Shown: in pieces, positions 28,371-38,072 of the stretch
How positions within the stretch are numbered: the first letter of the stretch is position 1
How the letters are laid out: the number at the start of each line of letters is the position of its first letter
Source: Pseudomonas sp. ANT_H4
GTDB taxonomy: Bacteria > Pseudomonadota > Gammaproteobacteria > Pseudomonadales > Pseudomonadaceae
Direction: 5' to 3'
Assembly (NCBI RefSeq): GCF_008369295.1
Contig: NZ_VOBG01000021.1
Span: 30,091-94,090, forward strand
Length of the DNA: 64,000 nt
Position numbers and translations under genes: made by a program
The notes under the pieces: generated by a model
Databases searched by the model: none
Told to the model about the DNA's origin: nothing
Seen by the model: only the letters and a program-made list of their open reading frames with translations

Positions 28371-28446
28371 TCCGCGATAGCTCAGTTGGTAGAGCAAATG
28401 ACTGTTAATCATTGGGTCCCTGGTTCGAGTCCAGGTCGTGGAGCCA
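28371..28446 (+). tRNA. tRNA-Asn (GUU)
   Basis: 76 bases with CCA encoded. The acceptor TCCGCGA pairs with TCGTGGA (one G-T pair). The anticodon loop CTGTTAA gives anticodon GTT. The T loop is GTTCGAG. A tyrosine-recombinase gene follows in the same direction 134 bases downstream, so this tRNA is the likely attachment site of a genomic island. Confidence 0.97.
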
Positions 28447-28490
28447 TACAAGGTTCCAGAGAAGGCTTCCAAAATCTCTGAAACCCCCGA

Positions 28491-28516
28491 AAAACCCGCC
28501 TTCTGGCGGGTTTTTT
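28491..28516 (+). terminator. Rho-independent terminator after tRNA-Asn
   Basis: AAAACCCGCC-TTCT-GGCGGGTTTTTT, a strong stem followed by a T run, 44 bases past the tRNA. Confidence 0.9.
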
Positions 28517-28579
28517 CGTTTTGGCGTTCCGTCGGACTCCGGTGGATTCTGGTGGATTCCAACCGTTTTAAGGGTAGAG

Positions 28580-29670
28580 TTGGGGGTAAAGGTCACTTCG
28601 ATAAAAGGGAGTACCCTTCTGTCGCGCACCACTGCTCCACTCTCCGATTCCGCTTGCCGTTCGGCCAAGCCCACAGACCGCGCCTACAAGCTTTTCGACG
28701 GCGACGGACTTTACCTTCTAGTCCAACCCAATGGCCGCAAAGGCTGGCGTCTCAGATACGTCAAACCTGATGGCCGGGAAGGACTTACTGCATTCGGCAA
28801 TTACCCCGTTATAGGGCTCGCCGATGCGCGCCGCAAGCGCTTGGAGGTCAAGCGAATGCTGGCGGATGGCATTGATCCCATAGAAGCCAAGACCCAAGCC
28901 CTGATCAAAGGCCGTACCTTTGAAAGCGTTGCCCTAAGCTGGCACACGGAAATGTCAGCCAAGTGGGCACCAGACTATTCCAAGACAGTGATGAGTCGCC
29001 TCAAAACCCACCTCTTCCCACTGATCGGCGCCCGCGCCATTGTCGACCTCGACACCCACGACCTTTTGCGGCCCTTGGAAGCGATCAAGAAGCGCGGAAC
29101 GATAGACGTTGCTTTAAGGGTACAATACTACCTGCAGAGCATCATGCGCGAGGCAAAGCGCCTCCGGCTTATCACCGTAAACCCTGCTTACGACCTCGAA
29201 GGCTCGATCAAAGCTCCTCGGGTAGTCCACCGCCCCGCTTTACCCTTATCGCGCTTGCCTGAATTACAGGAGCGGATCGACACCTATAAAGGCCGCGCAC
29301 TTACCCGGCTGACGGTCATGCTGTCACTGCATGTGTTTGTACGCTCCAGCGAACTGCGCTTCGCCCGCTGGAGTGAGTTCGATCTCAAGCGTGGCGTCTG
29401 GGAAATACCCGACACGCGCCCAGCGTTGGAAGGCGTACCCTTTTCCACAAGAGGTACGAAGATGGCAGGCGATATCCATCTTGTACCCTTATCGCCGCAA
29501 GCGGTCGCCCTGCTAGAGCAGATCCACGAAATCACAGGCAGATTTGACTTGGTCTTCGCAGGCGATACCAACTCCTGGAAACCGATGTCCGAAAACACCG
29601 TGAACAGCGCGCTTCGGAAGATGGGGTACGACACCAAAACCGAGATCTGCGGTCGCGGTTTTCGGGCGCA
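28580..29670 (+). pseudogene. truncated P4-type tyrosine integrase next to tRNA-Asn
   Basis: The N terminus (PLSDSACRSAKPTDRAYKLF) is the usual arm-binding start of P4-type integrases. The central SAM-like domain and the first part of the catalytic domain follow, with the arm I Arg in HVFVRSSELRFARWSEFDL. Similarity stops at CGRGFRA near 29665, where the copper-ATPase segment begins. The final part of the catalytic domain, including the nucleophile Tyr, is lost; the frame then runs on antisense to the ATPase. Even the HxxR box reads RGFR (codon CGC at 29654-29656 in place of CAC or CAT). No ATG fits the start; TTG at 28580 is my best choice. The product should be inactive as an integrase. Confidence 0.88.
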
Positions 29671-29682
29671 CCCGCATGGCAG

Positions 29683-32068
29683 TCACTCGAATCGCGTCTT
29701 GCCCAGTCGCAATGCGTTCGCCACCACGGACACCGAACTCAGGCTCATCGCCAGCGCCGCGATCATCGGACTCAGCAGCAGGCCGGTGAACGGGTACAGC
29801 ACGCCCGCGGCGATCGGCACGCCGAGCGCGTTGTAGAGGAAGGCGAACGTCAGGTTCTGCTTCATGTTCGCCACGGTGGCGTTGGACAGGTTGCGCGCAC
29901 GCACGATGCCGCGCAGGTCGCCCTTGACCAGGGTGACCTGCGCGCTGGACATGGCGACGTCGGTGCCGGTGCCCATGGCGATGCCGATGTCGGCGCCGGC
30001 CAGCGCCGGGGCGTCGTTGATGCCGTCGCCGGCCATCGCGACCTTGTGGCCTTCGGCCTTCAGCCGCTGCACGAGATCGATCTTGTCCTTCGGCCGCACC
30101 TCGCCATGCACCTCGTCGATGCCCAGCTCGCGCGCCACCGCGTTGGCCGTGGTCACGCCGTCACCGGTGGCCATCACGATGCGCAGGCCGTCGGCCTGCA
30201 GGGCCTTGATGGCTTCGCGAGTGGACGCCTTGATCGGGTCGGCCACGGCGATCAGTCCGGCCAGCGTGCCGTCAACTGCCAGGTACATGACGCTCGCGCC
30301 CTCGTGACGCAGCGCCTCGGCCTGCTCCTGCAGTGAGGTTGGATCGACCCCCTGCTCCTGCATCAGTTGTGTGTTGCCGATTGCGAGCGTGCGCCCGCCA
30401 ACCGTGCCGCGCACGCCGATGCCGGTGGACGATTCGAAGTCTGCGGGCGTCTCCAGCGCCAGGTTGCGGCGACGCGCCTCGGCGACGATGGCGTCGGCCA
30501 GCGGATGCTCGCTGCCCTGGTCGAGGCTGGCGGCCAGGCGCAGCACCTCGTCCTCGGCAAAACCATTCGAGGCGATCGCCTCGCGGAACGCCGGCCGGCC
30601 TTCGGTCAATGTGCCGGTCTTGTCGACGATGAGGGTGTCGATGCGGCGGAAGTTCTCGATCGCCTCGGCATCGCGGAACAGCACGCCGCCCTGCGCGGCG
30701 CGACCGGTGGCGACCATGATCGACATCGGCGTCGCCAGGCCGAGCGCGCAGGGGCAGGCGATGATCAGCACCGACACCGCGTTGAGCACCGCGTACGTCC
30801 ACGACGGCTCCGGTCCGAACAGTCCCCACGCCAGGAACGTCGCCACGGCCACGGCCAGCACGGCGAGCACGAACCAGAACGCGACCTTGTCGGCCATGCG
30901 CTGCATCGGAGCGCGCGAGCGCTGTGCCTGTGCCACCAGCTGCACGATCTGCGAGAGGACGGTTTCCGAACCGACCTTCTCGGCCTGGATCACCAGGCTG
31001 CCGGTGGCGTTCATGGTGGCGCCGATGACGGCGTCGCCGACCGATTTCTCGACAGGGGTCGGTTCGCCGGTCAGCATCGACTCGTCAATGTTGGAACGGC
31101 CTTCGAGCACTTTGCCGTCGACGGGGACCTTCTCGCCGGGGCGCACGCGCAGGCGGTCGCCGACGTGGACGTGGCTCAGTTCGATGTCTTCCTCGCTGCC
31201 GTCGGCGCGCAGGCGGCGCGCGGTTTTCGGGGCAAGGCCCAGCAGCGACTTGATCGCAGCGGAGGTCTTGGAACGGGCGCGCAGCTCCAGCAACTGGCCG
31301 AGCAGGGTGAGCGAAATGATCACCGCAGCGGCTTCGAAGTACACGCCGACGCGGCCGTGCTCGCGGAACGAATCGGGGAATAGGCCGGGCGCCACGGTCG
31401 CGACCACGCTGTAACCGAATGCCGCAGTCACGCCGATGCCGATCAGGGTCTACATGTTCGGGCTGCGGTTGCGGATCGACTGCACGCAGCGTTGCAGGAA
31501 CGGCCAGCCGGCCCAGAGCACCACGGGCGTGGTCAGCACGAGTTCGATCCAGGTGCGGACATCGGTCGGCAGCCAGTCGAATTGATGCCCCAGCATAGAC
31601 AGCACCAGCACGACCAGCGTCAGCGGCAGCGTCCACCAGAAGCGGCGGCTGAAGTCGCGCAGCTCCGGGTTTTCCTCGTCGTCGAGACCGGGCATCTCCG
31701 ACTCCAGCGCCATGCCGCAGATCGGGCAGGTGCCGGGATGGTCCTGGCGGATCTGTGGATGCATCGGGCAGATGTACATTGAACCCGGAAGCGCGGCCGC
31801 AGGCTCGGCCGGCTTCGGAGAGAGATACTTGCCGGGATCGGCGACGAACTTTGCGAGACAACCGGCCGAGCAGAAGTGATAGGTCGTGCCGACGTGTTCG
31901 GTGTGGTGTGGCGAGGTCTGCGGATCGACCGTCATCCCGCAGACGGGATCGTTCGCCTTGTCGGATGTGGACGCTTGCGCCGCTGCACCGTGGCGGCCGC
32001 TAGCAGCCGCTAGCAGCCGCCCGCTGGCCATGCGCATGCTCGTCCTGATGATGTTCGTGCGTATTCAC
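29683..32068 (-). pseudogene. copA: copper-exporting P1B-type ATPase with YHS domain, broken by a frameshift and an amber codon
   Basis: Reads as one ATPase of about 790 codons. The N terminus MNTHEHHQDEHAHG starts from GTG at 32068 after a GAAGGAGG ribosome site. Then come a YHS domain (DPVCGMTVDP ... FCSAGCLAKF), a metal-binding YICPMHPQIRQDHPGTCPICG segment, and the membrane and catalytic core with CPCALGLATP, DKTGTLTEG and GDGINDAPALAGAD. Two lesions break it. A 10-base tandem duplication at 32001-32020 shifts the frame. A TAG at 31450-31452 stands where family members have Trp (SPNM-stop-TLIGIGV). Internal starts at 32037 (ATG) and 31431 (GTG) could still give partial products, but a working pump is unlikely. 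The family exports Cu+ from the cytoplasm. Confidence 0.88.
32001..32020. repeat. 10-bp tandem duplication inside copA
   Basis: TAGCAGCCGC occurs twice in direct succession (32001-32010 and 32011-32020). Removing one copy puts the GTG start at 32068 in frame with the YHS domain, so this duplication alone explains the frameshift. Confidence 0.85.
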
Positions 32069-32176
32069 GCTTCCTCCTTCGACCAACAGCATCCAATCGG
32101 ACGGCTTGCTGGCGTCGAGAACTGTTGCATCTCCCTTGGGAAAAGTGCCCGACGAGTGTACTCGTCGGGCGACGCT

Positions 32177-33676
32177 TCAGCCTTCACCCATGCCCTCGGC
32201 GGGTTGCGGCGCACTGCCGGAGCGCACCTTGTCCTCGATGCGCTGGCCGACACCGGCGTCGACACTTTTCCAGTAGTCGAAGGCGCGCTCCAGCACCGGG
32301 CTGCGCACGCCGCCGAGCAGGCTGCCGGCCACCTGGTCGACCAGCAACTGGCGTTGGGCATCGTTGAACACTTCGCGCACCAGGGTGCCGGGCTGGCCGA
32401 AGTCGTCGTCCTGCGCATGCAGGGTGTAGGCGCTGCGGACCATCTCGCCGTCGGCCTCCCAGCCGTCCGCCGCCGGGCCGGTCTCGTCCGCCCATGGGCG
32501 GCCGCCGCTGTTGGGCAAGTACGTCGGCGCGGCACCACTGTGGTGGTAGGTCATCTGGCCGTCGAACAGGTAGCTGTTGACCGGCACCTTCGGCTGGTTC
32601 ACCGGCAACTGGTGGAAGTTGGTGCCGATGCGGTTGCGCTGGGCATCGGCGTAGGCGAACGCGCGCGCCAGCAGCATCTTGTCGGGCGACAGGCCAATAC
32701 CGGGCACGGTGTTGCCCGGCGAGAACGCCGCCTGTTCGATCTGGGCGAAGAAGTTCTCGGGGTTGCGGTTCAGGGTCATCGTGCCGACCTTGATCAGCGG
32801 GTAGTCCTGGTGCGACCAGGTCTTGGTCAGGTCGAACGGGTTGAAGCGGTAGGCCTTGGCGTCGGCGTACGGCATCACCTGGATCGACAGCGTCCAGCTC
32901 GGATGCTCACCGCGGGTAATGGCCTCGAACAGGTCGCGGCGGTGGAAGTCGGCGTCGCTGCCCGCCATGGCAGAGGCATCGGCGTTGCTGAAGAAGGCCA
33001 TGCCCTGCTGGGTGTGGAAGTGGTATTTGACCCAGAATTTCTCGCCGCTCGCGTTGACCCACATGTAAGTGTGCGAACCGTAGCCGTTCATCTCGCGCCA
33101 GCTGCGCGGCAGCCCGCGCTCGCCCATCAGGTAGGTGACCTGGTGCGCGGTTTCCGGGTTGTTGGTCCAGAAGTCCCACTGCATGTGGTTGTCGCGCAGG
33201 CCCGAGTCGGGCAGGCGCTTCTGGCTGCGGATGAAGTGAGGGAACTTCATCGGGTCGCGCACGAAGAACACCGGCGTATTGTTGCCCACCAGGTCGTAGT
33301 TGCCTTCAGTGGTGTAGAACTTCAGCGAAAAACCGCGCACGTCGCGCCAGGTATCGGGGCTGCCCGACTCGCCGGCCACGGTGGAGAAACGCGCCAGCAT
33401 CTCGGTGGACGCGCCGTTCTGGAACAACGCCGCCTTGGTGTACTTCGAGACGTCCTCGCTGATTTGCAGCACGCCGAACGCGCCCGCACCTTTCGCATGC
33501 GGCTGGCGCTCGGGCACCTTTTCGCGGTTGAAGTGCGCCATCTGCTCGAGGAAATGTACGTCGTGCAGAACGATCGGGCCGTCGGCGCCGATCGTCAGGG
33601 AGTTGCGATCACTCGCGGCCGGCGCGCCGGAACCGGTCGTCGAACCCGAAACACTGTTCTTGTCAGAGCTGCTCAT
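32177..33676 (-). CDS. katA: catalase (haem, small-subunit clade)
   Basis: Converts hydrogen peroxide to water and oxygen; 499 residues, typical of small-subunit monofunctional catalases. The active-site His region is IVLHDVHFLEQMAHFNREKV at the N terminus. The distal Asn is in YDLVGNNTPVFFVRD, and the proximal haem-ligand Tyr is in RAFAYADAQRNRIG (R-x-F-x-Y). The C terminus is complete. The start MSSSDKN has AAAGGA upstream; 22 further in-frame codons lie before it. No signal peptide is visible. It lies between the broken copper ATPase and an FMN oxidase that may produce peroxide. The katA symbol is by type only. Confidence 0.93.
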   Translation of the reverse strand: MSSSDKNSVSGSTTGSGAPAASDRNSLTIGADGPIVLHDVHFLEQMAHFNREKVPERQPHAKGAGAFGVLQISEDVSKYTKAALFQNGASTEMLARFSTVAGESGSPDTWRDVRGFSLKFYTTEGNYDLVGNNTPVFFVRDPMKFPHFIRSQKRLPDSGLRDNHMQWDFWTNNPETAHQVTYLMGERGLPRSWREMNGYGSHTYMWVNASGEKFWVKYHFHTQQGMAFFSNADASAMAGSDADFHRRDLFEAITRGEHPSWTLSIQVMPYADAKAYRFNPFDLTKTWSHQDYPLIKVGTMTLNRNPENFFAQIEQAAFSPGNTVPGIGLSPDKMLLARAFAYADAQRNRIGTNFHQLPVNQPKVPVNSYLFDGQMTYHHSGAAPTYLPNSGGRPWADETGPAADGWEADGEMVRSAYTLHAQDDDFGQPGTLVREVFNDAQRQLLVDQVAGSLLGGVRSPVLERAFDYWKSVDAGVGQRIEDKVRSGSAPQPAEGMGEG

Positions 33677-33787
33677 GGGATTTCCTTTCATCAGGGGTTG
33701 GTGTGCCACTGTCTTATTCGTGGGTTGGAGTAGGTATACCACCTACAAGTGTCACGCGCGCGGCCAGGCCCGCCGCGCGCCGTTTCG

Positions 33788-35038
33788 TCAGCCCAGCCGC
33801 TCTGCGCCAACCCTCACCGGCCCGTGCGTACCCGGCGCAGCAGCCTGGCGCACGTGCTCGCTGCGCAGCTCGCCGAGGTTGCTGGCACCCAGGTGAAGAA
33901 GCGTGTTCACGGTTTCGCGGTGCAAGAAGTCGATCACGCTGTCGACGCCGCTCGCACCGCCCAGGGCCAAGCCGAACATGACCGGCCGGCCGATCGCCAC
34001 CGCGTTGGCGCCCATCGCCAGCGCCTTCACCACGTCGGTGCCACGGCGGATGCCGCTGTCCAGAATCAAGGGCACCTCGCCCTTGACCACTTCCGCTATC
34101 GCCGGCAGCGCGGTGATGGCGGCCGGCGTGCCGTCGAGCGCGCGGCCGCCGTGGTTGGAGACCTGAATCGCCGCAGCGCCGGCGGCAATCGCCGCGCGCG
34201 CGTCCTCGGGCCGGGTGATACCCTTGACGACCACCGGCAGGCCGGTGACGTTGCGGATCATCTCGACGTCGGCCCAGCTCAGGTTGGTCTTGAACGCTGG
34301 TTGCTTGCCGTCCGGGAAGTTGCCGTAGGGCAGCCACGGGCGTGGATTACCCAGGCGCATGTATTCGTCGGACGAGCCCTGGCCGATCGCGTCTACTGTC
34401 AGCACGATGGCCTTGAAGCCTGCAGCCTTGGCGCGCTGCAGCACCGCGCGCGAAAAGCCGTCGTCGGTGGTCAGGTAGATCTGGAACCACTTCGGACCGT
34501 CGCTCGCCTTGGCGATGTCTTCCATGCTGGCCGTGGACGAACTCGACACGGTCAGCAGCCCGCCGGATTTGGCGATCCCGCGCGCCGTGGCCACTTCGGC
34601 CAGAGGATGGTGCAGGCCGTGGCTGCCGAAGGGCGTGATGATGAACGGGTGCGGCAGGCGCAGCCCGAGCAGGTCAACCGACAGGTCGATCTTATCGCGC
34701 ACCACGCCCTGCATGCGCTTCGGTACAAAGGCGTAATCGCCCCAGGCGCGCTGGTTTTCGGCCAATGTCCACTGCTTGCCGGAGCCGTTGGCCACGAACA
34801 CGTAGGTGCCGTGCCCGTACACTTGCTTGGCCTGTTCTTCCAACAGGTCGATGTTGAAGATGTCGAGCTTCTTGTCGGTGCCCCTGCGCACGATATTGAG
34901 ATCGGCGCTGCTGATTTCCTCCGGCGTCTGGGCAGCCACGTGGCCAGCGGCAAGCGCTGTTACCGCAAGGCTGGCACCGGCGAATTTCAGTGCGCTTCGT
35001 CGCGAGATGTTGATGGCGCTCTGGTCATGGATTGGCAT
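33788..35038 (-). CDS. Tat-exported FMN-dependent 2-hydroxy-acid (lactate) oxidase/dehydrogenase
   Basis: 416 residues. A twin-arginine signal (SRRSALKFAGASLAVTALAA, residues 12-31, cleavage after AAGHVAAQ) predicts folded export to the periplasm. The FMN barrel shows ITPFGSHGLHHPLAE, VVVKGITRPEDARAA (Lys of the K-G-I motif) and SNHGGRALDG with the catalytic His and the Arg. LILDSGIRRGTDVVKALAMG and the phosphate-binding AIGRPVMFGLALGG complete it. Members oxidise L-lactate or related acids; oxidases yield peroxide. The catalase 111 bases downstream on the same strand fits such a product. Substrate and electron acceptor are not certain. Confidence 0.88.
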   Translation of the reverse strand: MPIHDQSAINISRRSALKFAGASLAVTALAAGHVAAQTPEEISSADLNIVRRGTDKKLDIFNIDLLEEQAKQVYGHGTYVFVANGSGKQWTLAENQRAWGDYAFVPKRMQGVVRDKIDLSVDLLGLRLPHPFIITPFGSHGLHHPLAEVATARGIAKSGGLLTVSSSSTASMEDIAKASDGPKWFQIYLTTDDGFSRAVLQRAKAAGFKAIVLTVDAIGQGSSDEYMRLGNPRPWLPYGNFPDGKQPAFKTNLSWADVEMIRNVTGLPVVVKGITRPEDARAAIAAGAAAIQVSNHGGRALDGTPAAITALPAIAEVVKGEVPLILDSGIRRGTDVVKALAMGANAVAIGRPVMFGLALGGASGVDSVIDFLHRETVNTLLHLGASNLGELRSEHVRQAAAPGTHGPVRVGAERLG

Positions 35039-35442
35039 GTTGAACTCCTTTGTTGCTGGCCGCAGCGGGCCATGATTTTACTTCTCACGGCATCGGGCGC
35101 GATGTCGATGTGCTCGTCCGGGAAGCGCGGTTCACTGTTTAGCCAGCGCGTGTCTTGGCCCATGCACCAATCTTGATAACTGACGAACGCCGGGAAGCCG
35201 GCGAACACCGACCTGTTGCAATACCTTTAACACATAAGCCTGACAGGGGATTCGTCTGGCGGTAGAGCCGCAACTGGAAGACGGTAAAATCAGACCGCTA
35301 CGGCAGATCGGAAATCTTAACGTACGATTTCTCCGAATTCTGTAGGCTCCCCAGTATAGTGAGAAGTAACCAGACAGGCAGCTTTTGTGGCTCCCTCCTG
35401 TCTTCAGAATTTTCGTCCACGGGTCGCCCTGATCAGAGCCCT
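35039..35442. other. gap upstream of the hydroxy-acid oxidase, with a possible coding remnant
   Basis: 404 bases. On the minus strand the stretch 35060-35208 reads as GFPAFVSYQDWCMGQDTRWL and then NSEPRFPDEHIDIAPDAVRS, which looks like real protein with no start or stop that fits. It may be the remnant of a lost gene; I do not recognise its family. The rest should hold the promoter of the oxidase. Confidence 0.4.
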
Positions 35443-35689
35443 TTATGATGAGAGTTGGTCCAGCAGCATCATGATTTCGGTAATCGCGCTGTCGATTGCA
35501 TGCAATGACATTGCATCGCGCGCCTGTATCGTAATGCCGAACAGAAAAGTCTCGAATAGGGTTGCCAGGGTCGCAACGTCTTTCGTCGCTGGGATCTCGC
35601 CGCATTCTCGCGCTCGATCAAGACAGGCGCGCACACCAGTACGAGTGCGCTCACGCTCCTTGGTTAACAGAGCCCGAATGTGGCCGTTC
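35443..35689 (-). pseudogene. C-terminal fragment of a TetR-family regulator
   Basis: The minus strand encodes HIRALLTKERERTRTGVRAC and LDRARECGEIPATKDVATLA, and ends with FETFLFGITIQARDAMSLHA and ITEIMMLLDQ. This is the ligand-domain end of a TetR regulator. The DNA-binding half is missing: similarity ends near 35689 where a LysR fragment begins on the other strand. An internal ATG at 35634 exists, but no DNA-binding domain would be made. Confidence 0.8.
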
Positions 35690-36486
35690 TACTTGGCACC
35701 GAGCTTTTTGATCGTAGTGCAGGCGCAATGATAGTGACCCAAGCCGGCATCGAACTGCTGTCCATCGTCCGTCAGTTTTTGAAAGACTTCGCTGCGCTCG
35801 CCACTCGTTTCGAACGTGGCGTTCAGGGCTCGACGCTGATCGAATTGTTCGTCCACGACTCGTTTGCCAACACTTGGTTGATCCCGCGCTTGCCAGCCTT
35901 TTATGCTGCCCATCCCGACATCCGAATTCAGCTCAACACCGACGACTTCTCCAGATTCGACAATGCCAGCGGGCAAGCCGCCATACGCTTGCAAACCCAA
36001 GAGGCCACGTGGCCAGGTTTCTACTCGGAATTCATTCTTCCCGAACGAATCTTTCCGGTGTGCAGCCCCACGCTGATCGATCGGATCGGTGTTCCTGAAA
36101 CACCAGCAGACGTTCTCAACTTCCCCATCATTCTCCGCGCTCGGAGCATGGCCAATGGAGAGCAGATCTCAACGCCCTCCTGGGATTACTGGCTCCAGAA
36201 AAACGCATTGGCACCCTCCTCGCTCAACTGCGTGCTCGTAGTGCCTCACTCCAATATGGCTGTCTCGGCTGCGATAAGAGGCCTGGGCGTTGCGATGGCC
36301 AGGACATCACATATTTCTGATGAAATCCGCACAGGAGCGCTTCAGAAGTTGCTCACTGAAGAAATGGAGAACGACACTGGGTATCACTTTCTGTGCTCCC
36401 CGGGGAAACAGAACTCGCCTGAGATTCGCGCAATTCTCGAATGGCTCAAAACAGAAAGCAGGGATCCGCACACCCTGACAAAATAA
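35690..36486 (+). pseudogene. LysR-family regulator lacking its DNA-binding domain
   Basis: The plus strand begins abruptly at LLGTELFDRSAGAMIVTQAG, the linker after the winged helix. It then shows a complete effector domain (IELFVHDSFANTWLIPRLPA, RIQLNTDDFSRFDNASGQAA) and ends normally. The first roughly 50 residues, holding the helix-turn-helix, are missing. A GTG at 35680 could start translation. A product without the HTH could only act as an effector-binding or dominant-negative protein. It is joined head to head with a TetR fragment. Confidence 0.82.
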
Positions 36487-37472
36487 AGCCACACTAGCCC
36501 CTTGATTGTCAGTCATGACGTAACTCCTCCCTGTAATACATCAAAAATAGCCGCCTAGGAGGACGGCGCTGGAACGAATCGAAATAATTATGGCGGAAAG
36601 AATAGCGGCGGGTAATACCAGCAGCCTCGCAGTGGCGGCGATAGGGTCGCGCCCGAAAGACAGTGGCAGAAGCGGGCCCGCTGACTCATAAAGCACTCGG
36701 CCCTTCGCGCCCATCAAGTCAAGACAGTAACCGATTCTCGTCGATAACAAGTTGTGCAAACTGGACGAGATCATTGATTTTCCCCGCGCCGCGACGGTCG
36801 AGGTGGTAGCCCATGACACCTACAGACCTAGGGGCCATCCCGGTCACATCGCTGCGAGTCGCCGTTCATTACAACCGCAGGGGCGATACCAGTCCATCCG
36901 AGCCCTGGCTGTACGCCAAAGGCACGGCACAGGGATCGATAAATTTCAGGGTCTGGCTTCATCAGACCAAGCTCGAAACTGAGCCCGAAAACATCAATGC
37001 CCTGAAATAATCCTCTCAGCGGGTGACCGTAAGGCGCAGCTAAGTTAGATCTGTACGATTACTTCGCCTCCCTGGAAGCCATTGGTTTAGCGTGGGATGA
37101 AGAAAGCCCGGCCCATGGTCTCAGCATTCTGTGGAGGTACAGGGATTGGTCTAGCGGAGAATTAGCACTTGATCCCAAAACGGTAAACAGCCGACCTGAT
37201 CGTGGTGGCGAGGCACGGGGATCGACAATGATGTATGTAACTATTAATCAACCGGTCATCAGAAGTCCTGTGCGCATCAGGTGTTTCAGCCAGCACGACG
37301 GTGCAGTCGTCTTCTGAAAATGACAGAAACGACTGAGTGCGCAGCTTACTTAACTATTTTTAGCTGGGACCCAGGGTTCACAAGGTGTAAAGCCTGAGCG
37401 CAACTATTCTGGATCGAGAACCCCACCGCTGCTAAATATCACGAGAGCTATTCAGCAGGGTGGGGGAAAGCT
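36487..37472. other. gene-poor, degraded stretch at the end of the island
   Basis: 986 bases without a clear gene. The plus strand at 36813-37010 encodes a 65-residue frame (LRVAVHYNRRGDTSPSEPWL then KGTAQGSINFRVWLHQT). After its stop, about 37042-37200, comes another protein-like stretch (LYDYFASLEAIGLAWDEESP) with no start. These could be pieces of one or two small accessory proteins. I cannot name a family. I found no second copy of the tRNA-Asn 3' end that would mark attR. Confidence 0.4.
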
Positions 37473-38072
37473 TTAACCGTTTAGCTTCACCACGAAGTTC
37501 GCCACGTATTCACCCTGGTGACGAGCGATATCCAGCTCTCGCGCATCGGGCTGGCGAGAGCCGTCGCCACCGGCGATGGTCGACGCGCCGTAGGGCGTTC
37601 CGCCACCCACTTGCGAGACATCGAAGAGGGCTGGATTGCTGTACCCGATTGGAACGATCACCATCCCGTGGTGGGCCAGGGTCGTCCAGGTTGAGGTAAT
37701 GGTCATTTCCTGACCGCCGCCAGTACCTGTGGAGGTAAACACACTGGCAACCTTGCCAACCAAAGATCCGTTGGCCCACAGTCCCCCGGTCTGATCGAGG
37801 AAGTTGCGCATCTGTCCCGACATGTTCCCGAAACGGGTCGGAGTGCCAAAGATGATCGCGTCGTAATCGGCCAGTTCAGCAGGGCTCGCAACAGGTGCGG
37901 TCTGCTCAACCTTGCCACCGGCGGCCTTGAAGGCCTCTGCCGACATAGTTTCAGGTACACGCTTAATCGTGACCTCGACCCCGGCAACGCTGCGTGCACC
38001 TTCCGCGACTTTTTGAGCCATGGTTTCGATGTGTCCATACATCGAATGATATAGAACCAATACTTTTGCCAT
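37473..38072 (-). CDS. wrbA: NAD(P)H:quinone oxidoreductase, WrbA type
   Basis: Two-electron reduction of quinones with an FMN cofactor, which avoids semiquinone radicals; 199 residues, the usual WrbA length. FMN-binding loops are LVLYHSMYGHIETMAQKVAE at the N terminus, GTPTRFGNMSGQMRNFLDQ near residue 75 and STGTGGGQEMTI near residue 114. The ATG at 38072 follows ATGAGGA; an upstream extension is open but not family-like. It is the most distal gene of the redox cluster (yceI, pirin, azoR, cytochrome b561, doxX, wrbA). Confidence 0.95.
   Translation of the reverse strand: MAKVLVLYHSMYGHIETMAQKVAEGARSVAGVEVTIKRVPETMSAEAFKAAGGKVEQTAPVASPAELADYDAIIFGTPTRFGNMSGQMRNFLDQTGGLWANGSLVGKVASVFTSTGTGGGQEMTITSTWTTLAHHGMVIVPIGYSNPALFDVSQVGGGTPYGASTIAGGDGSRQPDARELDIARHQGEYVANFVVKLNG

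Noticed and set aside
29683..31431. A 582-residue P-type ATPase as a separate functional gene starting at GTG 31431
   Set aside because: It lacks the first membrane helices and metal-binding domains and is in frame with the upstream half across a single TAG, so it is better described as part of a broken copA.
32001..32020. CRISPR-like or VNTR array
   Set aside because: Only two 10-base units inside a coding region; it is a simple tandem duplication. No CRISPR array was found anywhere in the window.
28447..37472. Second copy of the tRNA-Asn 3' end (attR)
   Set aside because: I looked for the CCAGGTCGTGGAGCCA-type end in the following accessory DNA and did not find it, so the right border of the island is not set.
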